Origin: Streptomyces xantholiticus
Lineage (GTDB): Bacteria; Actinomycetota; Actinomycetes; Streptomycetales; Streptomycetaceae
Direction of reading: 5' to 3'
DNA length: 64,000 bases
Assembly: GCF_014651015.1 (NCBI RefSeq)
Contig: NZ_BMWB01000018.1
Location: forward strand, 62,001 to 126,000
Shown: positions 57,949 through 64,000 of the stretch, piece by piece
How the letters are laid out: each line of letters opens with the position of its first letter
Position numbering within the stretch: position 1 is the stretch's first letter
Made by a program: the position numbers and the translations under genes
The notes under the pieces: generated by a model
Database searches by the model: none
Seen by the model: the letters and a program-made list of their open reading frames with translations, nothing else
What the model was told of the DNA's origin: nothing

Positions 57949-59421
57949 TCAGACCGCTTCCGCGGTCTCCGGCAGCTGGGCGGTGAGATGGTCGGTGAGC
58001 TGGGCGACCTCGGCGACGTCGCCGAAGTCCCTGGCGGCGGTGTCGACGGTCTTGCGCAGCCGGGTGTTGACCCGCTCGGAGCGGACACGCTTGGCGACGG
58101 TGAGCGCCCGGCCGGCGATGGCGGTGGCCTGTTCCGGCTCCTTCTTGAGCAGGTGGACCGTGGCCATTCCGATCAGATTGAGTGCGTACGACCGCTGGTG
58201 CTCGTCGTCCTGGTCGAAGAGCTCGACGGCGCGCTGCATGACCGGCTCGGCGAGCGAGGCGTAGGTGGGGCTGCGGCCCGCGACATAGGCCAGGTCACGG
58301 TAGGAGTGGGAGTTCTCGCCGTGGAGTTCCGCCTCGGAGAAGAAGCGGATCCAGTCGGGCTCGGGCTCGCCGTCGAGACCGACGTCGGCGAAGGTGTCTT
58401 CGGCCATCCGGACGGCTCGCCGGCATTTGCTGGGCTGGCCCATGTTGGCGTAGGCGCGGGCCTCCATCGCATACAGCATGGCCTGAGTGCGCGCGGTGGC
58501 GCAGTCGCGGCTGCCGTACTGGGCGAGGTGGATCAGTTCGAGGGCGTCGTCGGGGCGGCCGAGGTGGATCATCTGGCGGCTCATCGAGGACAGGATGTAC
58601 GAGCCGAGCGGCTTGTCGCCCGCTTCCTTGGAGGCGTGCAGGGCGAGCACGAAGTACTTCTGGGCGGTCGGCTGAAGACCCACGTCGTAGCTCATCCATC
58701 CGGCGAGCTCCGCCAGCTCGGCGGCGGTCCGGAACAGGCGGCACCGGGTGGCGAGCGGCTGGGGCTCCTGAAGCAGGTCGGTGACCTCGTGGAGCTGGCC
58801 GACGACCGCTTTGCGGCGCAGGCCGCCGCCGCACTGGGCGTCCCACTTGCGGAACATGGCGGTGGTGGCCTCGAGAAGATCGAGTTCGGGGCCGGAGAGT
58901 CGGGCCCCCCGCCGCAGGGGAGCGGGCGGTTCCTGCTGCGCTTCCGGAGCGGGGGTGGGGACGAGCCAGCGCTGCATCGGCTCGACGAGGGCGGGGCCGG
59001 CGGAGAGGGAGAGCGAGCTGCCGAGGAAACCGCGGCGGGCCAGCATCAGGTCGCTTCTGGAGAACTCGCTGAGGAGTGCGACGGTCCGGTCCCCGGCCCA
59101 GGGGAGGTCCACGCCGGAGACCGACGGTGACTGGTGGACGGTGCGCAGTCCGAGGTCCTCGACGGCGACGACGCTGCCGAAGCGCTCGGAGAAGAGCTCG
59201 GAGAGGATGCGGGGGATCGGCTCGCGCGGCTGCTCGCCGTCCAGCCAGCGGCGCACCCGGGAGGTGTCCGTGCTGATGTGGTGGGCGCCCATCTGGCGGG
59301 CCCGGCGGTTCACCTGGCGAGCGAGCTCGCCCTTCGACCAGCCGCTGCGCATGAACCACGAACCCAGCCGCTCATTGGGGCGCTTGCCGGCGTTCGTACC
59401 GTCTGCGCCGCTGCCGCTCAC
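57949..59421 (-). CDS. nsdA: NsdA-type negative regulator of sporulation and antibiotic production
   Basis: About 490 residues. The start region SGSGADGTNAGKRPNERLGS, a helix-turn-helix-like N-terminus (SGWSKGELARQVNRRARQMG, then SRVRRWLDGEQPREPIP) and a long TPR-like helical body match NsdA of S. coelicolor, whose loss raises antibiotic output and sporulation. The adjacent amtB-glnK-glnD order is also conserved. The GTG at 59421 has no Shine-Dalgarno; upstream in-frame codons look non-coding. It probably acts by protein or DNA binding, mechanism not established here. Confidence 0.88.
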   Translation of the reverse strand: MSGSGADGTNAGKRPNERLGSWFMRSGWSKGELARQVNRRARQMGAHHISTDTSRVRRWLDGEQPREPIPRILSELFSERFGSVVAVEDLGLRTVHQSPSVSGVDLPWAGDRTVALLSEFSRSDLMLARRGFLGSSLSLSAGPALVEPMQRWLVPTPAPEAQQEPPAPLRRGARLSGPELDLLEATTAMFRKWDAQCGGGLRRKAVVGQLHEVTDLLQEPQPLATRCRLFRTAAELAELAGWMSYDVGLQPTAQKYFVLALHASKEAGDKPLGSYILSSMSRQMIHLGRPDDALELIHLAQYGSRDCATARTQAMLYAMEARAYANMGQPSKCRRAVRMAEDTFADVGLDGEPEPDWIRFFSEAELHGENSHSYRDLAYVAGRSPTYASLAEPVMQRAVELFDQDDEHQRSYALNLIGMATVHLLKKEPEQATAIAGRALTVAKRVRSERVNTRLRKTVDTAARDFGDVAEVAQLTDHLTAQLPETAEAV

Positions 59422-59847
59422 TGGAGTGCCCCCGTCCGCCGAAGCCTCATTGCCCGAACCCCTACCAGAATGACGCCGGTTGCGGCTCGCCGTGACCGTC
59501 TTGCACCCGTCGAACAGTAAGCCGCTTTGCCTCCGGCATATCCGGAAGCAGACTGCAATTGCAGGTTGATGTACCGACCGTAATCCGACGATCACGGCTC
59601 CTGCGACTGGGATTGCAGAAACGCCACCATTCGCCACCCCTCCGAGTGAACTGACTTACGGCCGCGCGCGATTCACTTGACACACGACGATCAGGGTCCG
59701 ATGGAACGTTGTGCGCACGGGCGCGCGCCGCGTTCCGCACCACCCCATGCACCACCGCACGCCGCAATCTCTCCGCAGGCGACAACACAGAGTCACAGGG
59801 GAACTTCAAGTCGTAACCACCGGCGCCTACGACCCGTTGGAGGGGGC
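59422..59847. promoter_or_regulatory. Divergent promoter region of nsdA and the primase-domain gene
   Basis: No gene is visible in these 426 bases. Notable elements are a perfect 12-base palindrome CTGCAATTGCAG (59553-59564), a repeated TTGCAG nearby (59616-59621), and a consensus -35 TTGACA on the plus strand (59677-59682) that lacks a good -10 at the usual distance. The region is lower in GC than its flanks. Confidence 0.5.
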
Positions 59848-60510
59848 ATGGGCTTCACGATCGGCGGCACCCGTGGGATCGGTCAGATCCGGACGGGCGC
59901 CCGGCGCCGCGGGCGCACGACAGAGGCCACCGTGGTGGCCGAGTACACCGGCCTGTGGGGCTGGACGGTGATTGCGGGCGCTCGTGCCGCCTCGGGCAAG
60001 TGCTCCTGCGGGGACGCCCGCTGCGCGGCACCCGGCGCCCACCCGCTCGACTTCGCGCTCGAGGTCCCGGCCGGCGCCACGCTCGACGAGGCGGGCAAGG
60101 CATGGGCGGACGTGCCCGGGGCGTCGCTTCTGCTGCCGGTCGGCCGCAGCTTCGACATCCTCGACGTGGCCGCGCCCGCCGGCCGCCGCGCACTGGTGCG
60201 GATGGAGCGCATGGGCCTGCCGCTCGGCCCGGTCACGGCCACGCCCGACGGCCGCTGCCAGTTCTTCGTCGCTCCCGGCGCCGCGGCCGAAATGCCCGGG
60301 CTGCTCTACCGGATGGGTTGGGACGACGCCGACCTGGACCTGCGCTGCCTGGGTCCCGGCGACCACATCACCGCCCCGCCGTCGGACCGCGGCGGCCGGG
60401 GACCCGTCCGGTGGCTGCGGCCGCCCTCCCTCGACACGGCGGCCGCCCCGCCGGAGGCCCGGCTGCTGCTCGGCACCCTGGCGTACATCTGCCACCGCAG
60501 TCGCTCCTGA
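59848..60510 (+). CDS. Bifunctional DNA primase/polymerase N-terminal domain protein
   Basis: A 220-residue protein made of a single prim-pol-like domain (EYTGLWGWTVIAGARAASGK, CSCGDARCAAPGAHPLDFAL, then PVGRSFDILDVAAPAGRRAL). The acidic DILD stretch corresponds to the catalytic region of the family, but the second acidic site is not obvious, so activity is doubtful. There is no helicase domain, unlike plasmid and phage members. GGAGGGGG precedes the ATG. Single-domain versions beside nsdA are conserved in streptomycetes; function unknown. Confidence 0.78.
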   Translation: MGFTIGGTRGIGQIRTGARRRGRTTEATVVAEYTGLWGWTVIAGARAASGKCSCGDARCAAPGAHPLDFALEVPAGATLDEAGKAWADVPGASLLLPVGRSFDILDVAAPAGRRALVRMERMGLPLGPVTATPDGRCQFFVAPGAAAEMPGLLYRMGWDDADLDLRCLGPGDHITAPPSDRGGRGPVRWLRPPSLDTAAAPPEARLLLGTLAYICHRSRS

Positions 60511-60520
60511 CCCGGACATG

Positions 60521-60558
60521 AAAAGCGCCCGGCCGTCTCCCGACGGCCGGGCGCTTTT
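60521..60558. terminator. Bidirectional terminator between the primase-domain gene and ftsY
   Basis: A perfect 17-bp stem AAAAGCGCCCGGCCGTC / GACGGCCGGGCGCTTTT with a TCCC loop. A- and U-rich ends on both sides make it a classical intrinsic terminator in either direction. Confidence 0.9.
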
Positions 60559-60573
60559 CTGTACGAGGTGGGC

Positions 60574-61797
60574 TCAGTCGCCGATCAGCGCGTCGACGAA
60601 CGCCTCGGGCTCGAACGGCGCCAGGTCGTCCGCGCCCTCGCCCAGACCCACGAGCTTGACGGGCACGCCCAGCTCCCGCTGGACCGCGACGACGATGCCG
60701 CCCTTGGCGGTACCGTCCAGCTTCGTCAGAACGATGCCGGTGATGTCGACGACCTCGGCGAAGACCCTGGCCTGCACCAGGCCGTTCTGTCCGGTGGTGG
60801 CGTCCAGGACGAGCAGGACCTCGTCCAGCGGCCCGTGCTTCTCCACGACCCGCTTGACCTTGCCGAGCTCGTCCATGAGGCCGGTCTTGGTGTGCAGCCG
60901 CCCGGCCGTGTCGATGAGCACGACGTCTGCGCCCTCGGCGATGCCCTCCTTGACCGCGTCGAAGGCGATCGAGGCCGGGTCGCCGCCCTCGGGCCCCCGT
61001 ACCGTGCGGGCACCGACGCGCTCGCCCCATGTCTGGAGCTGGTCGGCGGCGGCGGCGCGGAAGGTGTCCGCGGCGCCCAGCACGACGGACCGGCCGTCCG
61101 CGACCAGGACACGGGCGAGTTTGCCGGTGGTGGTGGTCTTCCCGGTGCCGTTGACACCGACGACCATGACAACACCCGGGGTGTCGAGACCGCTCTCGGT
61201 CTTGACTGCGCGGTCGGCGTCGGTACCGATGAGGTGCAGCAGCTCCTCGCGGAGCAGGGTGCGCAGCTGCTCGGGGGTGCGGGTGCCGAGCACCTTCACC
61301 CGCTCGCGCAGCCGCTCGACGAGCTCCTGGGTGGGAGCGACGCCCACGTCGGCGGTGAGCAGCGTGTCCTCGATCTCCTCCCACGTGTCCTCGTCGAGGT
61401 GCTCACGGGACAGGAGTGTGAGGAGCCCCTTGCCGAGGGAGTTCTGCGAACGGGCAAGGCGGGCGCGCAGCCGGACGAGCCGGCCGGCGGTCGGCTCCGG
61501 GATCTCGACGGCGGGCGCGGGGGCCTCGGCGACGACCGGGTCCTCGACGGCGACGGGGGTTTCGACGGCCTCGTCGGCCGTCGGAAGGTCGACCTCCTCG
61601 ATGGTGCGGCGGGGTTCGTCCCGCGGTGTCTCCGCCTCGTCGCCGACATGCGGTTCGGCGGGCGGAGCGGTGATGGTCGGCGTGCTCGGCGGCGCCTGCG
61701 GAGGCAGCTGCTTCTTCTTGCGGCTGCTGACCACGAGGCCGCTGATCGCGCCGATCGCGACCAGGGCGATGACTACGGCAAGGATGACGATTTCCAT
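60574..61797 (-). CDS. ftsY: Signal recognition particle receptor FtsY
   Basis: A 407-residue SRP receptor GTPase. An N-terminal membrane helix (MEIVILAVVIALVAIGAISG) and an acidic linker of about 80 residues precede the NG domain: GVNGTGKTTTTGKLA (G1), GAADTFRAAAADQLQTW (G2), LIDTAGRLHTK (G3) and LTKLDGTAKGG (G4). It receives ribosome-SRP complexes at the membrane for co-translational insertion. Confidence 0.96.
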   Translation of the reverse strand: MEIVILAVVIALVAIGAISGLVVSSRKKKQLPPQAPPSTPTITAPPAEPHVGDEAETPRDEPRRTIEEVDLPTADEAVETPVAVEDPVVAEAPAPAVEIPEPTAGRLVRLRARLARSQNSLGKGLLTLLSREHLDEDTWEEIEDTLLTADVGVAPTQELVERLRERVKVLGTRTPEQLRTLLREELLHLIGTDADRAVKTESGLDTPGVVMVVGVNGTGKTTTTGKLARVLVADGRSVVLGAADTFRAAAADQLQTWGERVGARTVRGPEGGDPASIAFDAVKEGIAEGADVVLIDTAGRLHTKTGLMDELGKVKRVVEKHGPLDEVLLVLDATTGQNGLVQARVFAEVVDITGIVLTKLDGTAKGGIVVAVQRELGVPVKLVGLGEGADDLAPFEPEAFVDALIGD

Positions 61798-62165
61798 AAC
61801 GCGGTCCAGTATCGGCCACCGGTGCCCGTACCAGCGGCCCTCGGACGATCCCACAAAGGCCACCTCACCCATTTGGGCGTTTGGGTGCATTCACACGGTT
61901 CGGTCCCCCTGGCAGCCCTCCGTCGCCACGCCGGTACGGATACCTTCGCCCCGGCCCCCGCGGACCCTGACGTGACCCGCTGTCCGGCGCGTACGGCTTC
62001 GGGCCGGGCGACGGTGGGCGCACGGCCGGCGGCGCCGTCATCGTCGCCCTGCCGCCGCTCACCGTGACGGCGGCCTCCGCAGTGGACCCGGTGAGCGCCA
62101 CGCGCCCCGGCATGGTGGCCGGACCGGTGGAGCCCCACCGGAGCGGGAGACCGCACCCTGTCCAT

Positions 62166-62180
62166 CTGACGCTACGTCAG
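62166..62180 (+). promoter_or_regulatory. Inverted repeat CTGACG-CTA-CGTCAG upstream of the flavin oxidoreductase
   Basis: A perfect 6-bp inverted repeat with a 3-base centre, 49 bases before the start codon. It has the size of a dimeric regulator's operator. The remaining 430 bases between ftsY and this gene show no convincing gene. Confidence 0.45.
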
Positions 62181-62228
62181 CTACCGTCCGTCCTCGCCAT
62201 GCCCACACCCGGCGGAGGGGGACGTCCC

Positions 62229-63200
62229 ATGGCCTTCACGGTGGTCCGGTTCAACCTGGTCGATCCTGCGGCGACACCGGAGACCCTCGCGGCCCGCTAC
62301 CGCGCGGCCCTGGAGATGGCCGCCTACGCGGACGAACGCGGCGTCGACACGATCCAGACGGAGGAGCACCACGGCGCGGACAACAACTGGCTGCCGTCCC
62401 CGCTGGCCTTCGCCGGAGCAGTCCTCGGTGTCACCCGCCGTGTCGCGGTCACCGTGTCCGCGATCATCGGTCCGTTGCACGACCCGCTGCGGCTCGCGGA
62501 GGATCTCGCCGTACTCGACCTGATCGGCAAGGGGCGGTTGGTGACCGTCGCGGGCATCGGTTACCGGCCTGAGGAGTACGAGCAGCTGGGCGTGGAGTGG
62601 GGCCGGCGCGGGGCGCTGCAGGACGAGCTGCTGGAGACGCTGCTGACGGCCTGGACCGGCGAGCCCTTCACCTACCGGGGCCGCACCGTGCGGGTCACGC
62701 CGCGCCCGTACACCCGGCCCCACCCGATGCTGCTCGTCGGCGGGTCCTCGCGGGCGGCGGCGCGCAGGGCGGCCCGCCTCGGGCTGCCCTTCTTCCCCAG
62801 CGCGCATCTGCCGGAACTGGCGGAGTACTACGAGGAGCGGCGGGCCGAGTACGGCACCGACGGCTTCTGCATGATGCCCGCGGAGAAGACGCCACTGCTG
62901 CACCTCTCGGAGGACCCCGACCGCGCGTGGGCGCTGTACGGCGAGCACTTCCTGCACGAGGCGCGGACCTACGCCTCCTGGCAGTCGCGGGACATCCGCT
63001 CCGCGGTGCGCTCCGGTGCGGCGACGGTCGAGGAGCTGCGCAGCGAGGGTGTGTACCGGATCGTGACGCCGGACGAGTGCGTCGGGCTCGGCGCCGAGAG
63101 CCTGGTGCTGCATCCGCTGTGCGGCGGCATGCCGGTCGACGAGGGCCGGCGCAGCCTCCAACTGCTCTGCGAACACGTACTGCCCCGGCTCACGCGCTGA
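62229..63200 (+). CDS. LLM class flavin-dependent oxidoreductase
   Basis: A 323-residue luciferase-like (F420 or FMN) TIM-barrel protein: FTVVRFNLVDPAATPE start, IQTEEHHGADNNWLPSPLAF, ISAIIGPLHDPLRLAEDLAV-like strand and VAGIGYRPEEYEQLGVEW. The substrate cannot be predicted. GGAGG lies about ten bases before the ATG. It ends within a terminator hairpin. Confidence 0.88.
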   Translation: MAFTVVRFNLVDPAATPETLAARYRAALEMAAYADERGVDTIQTEEHHGADNNWLPSPLAFAGAVLGVTRRVAVTVSAIIGPLHDPLRLAEDLAVLDLIGKGRLVTVAGIGYRPEEYEQLGVEWGRRGALQDELLETLLTAWTGEPFTYRGRTVRVTPRPYTRPHPMLLVGGSSRAAARRAARLGLPFFPSAHLPELAEYYEERRAEYGTDGFCMMPAEKTPLLHLSEDPDRAWALYGEHFLHEARTYASWQSRDIRSAVRSGAATVEELRSEGVYRIVTPDECVGLGAESLVLHPLCGGMPVDEGRRSLQLLCEHVLPRLTR

Positions 63201-63211
63201 GCCGGGGCAGT
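63179..63211. terminator. Terminator hairpin spanning the oxidoreductase stop codon
   Basis: A perfect 14-bp stem (63179-63192 with 63198-63211) with a CGCGC loop; the TGA stop at 63198-63200 forms part of the right arm. It lies between two convergent genes and can serve both. Confidence 0.8.
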
Positions 63212-63239
63212 TCCGTGGCGAGGAGAGGGGCAGCGGGGA

Positions 63240-64000
63240 TTAGCCCATCTCCTCCAACGCCTTGCCCTTCGTCTCCTTGACGTACCTGAGTACGAAGGGG
63301 ATCGAGAGCACGGCGAAGACCGTGTAGATCACGTACGTGCCGGAGAGGTTCCAGTCTGCGAGACTCGGGAAGCTCGCGGTGATGGCCCAGTTCGCGATCC
63401 ACTGCGCGGAGGCGGCGATGCCGAGCGCTGCGGCGCGGATCCGGTTCGGGAACATCTCCCCGAGGAAGACCCAGACCACGACGCCCCACGAGAGTGCGAA
63501 GAAGAGCACGAAGACGTGGGCGGCGATCAGGGCGACGATGCCCTGGGTCTCCGGCAGCTTGCCGTCGACGAGGTCGGCGGAGAACGCCCAGGCCTCCAGT
63601 GCCAGCGCGATCGCCATACCGGCGGAGCCGATGAGCGCGAGCGGCCTGCGACCGATCCGGTCCACCAGCACCATCGCGATCACGGTGCCGATGATGTTGA
63701 TGATCGACGTGGTGAACGAGTAGAGAAACGAGCTGGACGGGTCGACGCCCACCGACTGCCACAGGGTCGCCGAGTAGTAGAAGGCGACATTGATGCCGAC
63801 GAGCTGCTGGAAGACCGAGAGCCCGATGCCGACCCAGACGATGGGCAGGAAGCCGAAGCGGCTGCCGAGCAGGTCCTTGAAGGTGGACTTGTGCTCGCGG
63901 CGCATCGCGTGGTCGATCTCGATGATGCGGGCGTTGAGGTCGACGTTCTTGCCCTCGACCTCAAAGAGGACCTGCTTGGCCTTGTCGACCTTGCCGACGG
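63240..64000 (-). CDS. Sugar porter family MFS transporter, 5' end outside window
   Basis: The visible 253 residues are the C-terminal half of a sugar porter (GLUT/XylE-like). About six membrane helices are present, with DRIGRRPLALIGSAGMAIAL after the eighth or so helix, SWGVVVWVFLGEMFPNRIRA, and the terminal VKETKGKALEEMG that corresponds to the family PETKG motif. The frame is still open at base 64000, so the start is beyond the window. It should import a hexose or related sugar by proton symport. Confidence 0.9.
   Translation of the reverse strand, partial: VGKVDKAKQVLFEVEGKNVDLNARIIEIDHAMRREHKSTFKDLLGSRFGFLPIVWVGIGLSVFQQLVGINVAFYYSATLWQSVGVDPSSSFLYSFTTSIINIIGTVIAMVLVDRIGRRPLALIGSAGMAIALALEAWAFSADLVDGKLPETQGIVALIAAHVFVLFFALSWGVVVWVFLGEMFPNRIRAAALGIAASAQWIANWAITASFPSLADWNLSGTYVIYTVFAVLSIPFVLRYVKETKGKALEEMG

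Noticed and set aside
61865..62113. 82-codon minus-strand frame in the ftsY upstream region
   Set aside because: Proline/arginine-rich, no ribosome-binding site and no recognisable features.
1..64000. CRISPR arrays, tRNA/rRNA genes, insertion sequences or attachment sites
   Set aside because: I looked for repeated spaced units, transposase-like frames and tRNA-like clover leaves and saw none. Tandem repeats found are inside coding sequences (rpsB tail, Ffh methionine repeat).

Overview
The window is high-GC, densely coded DNA with conserved gene order that points to a Streptomyces chromosome core region. Diagnostic genes are the sporulation sigma factor whiG beside dprA, nsdA beside amtB-glnK-glnD, four consecutive type I signal peptidases after rplS, and a polyamine/GABA catabolic region. 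The order matches what I recall of the S. coelicolor SCO5580-SCO5676 interval, read in reverse. No species can be named. I see no tRNA, rRNA, CRISPR array, prophage, insertion sequence or attachment site.

Layout. 1-20.1 kb: a truncated membrane ATPase, gabT, a PAP2 phosphatase, then a minus-strand operon (FAD amine oxidase, PotC, PotB, PotA, PotD, aldehyde dehydrogenase). A second polyamine block (aldehyde dehydrogenase, Lrp regulator, class III aminotransferase) lies at 16.6-20.1 kb. Between them are a NADAR protein, a DUF4190 protein, a deaminase that is probably a menaquinone-pathway enzyme rather than adenosine deaminase, a GDPD and two small membrane proteins. Together the catabolic genes can import putrescine/spermidine, oxidise or transaminate it to an aldehyde, oxidise that to GABA and feed GABA to GabT.

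20.1-28.4 kb: a small ABC exporter pair, a LOG-family protein, a thiamine ABC importer under a TPP riboswitch, and rlmN. 28.9-34.9 kb: a paralogous pair of unknown proteins, then cdsA, frr, pyrH, tsf and rpsB. 35.2-37.5 kb: M23 peptidase, TetR regulator and whiG. 37.8-41.4 kb: dprA, a ComM-like ATPase, YraN and DUF2469. 41.4-48.1 kb: NUDIX, four signal peptidases, rplS, trmD, rimM, khpA and rpsP.

48.4-53.1 kb: a zinc-motif protein, a decayed prolyl-tRNA synthetase, a methyltransferase and ffh. 53.3-57.8 kb: glnD, glnK and amtB, with a well-spaced GlnR box upstream. 57.9-64 kb: nsdA, a primase-polymerase-domain protein, ftsY, a flavin-dependent oxidoreductase and a truncated sugar transporter.

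The least ordinary items are the broken prolyl-tRNA synthetase, several short gene remnants in intergenic DNA, an M23 peptidase frame that has no stop before it runs antisense through its neighbour, and paired DnaA-box-like sites. I did not find a convincing new multi-gene system; most of the window is conserved actinobacterial housekeeping and catabolic DNA.
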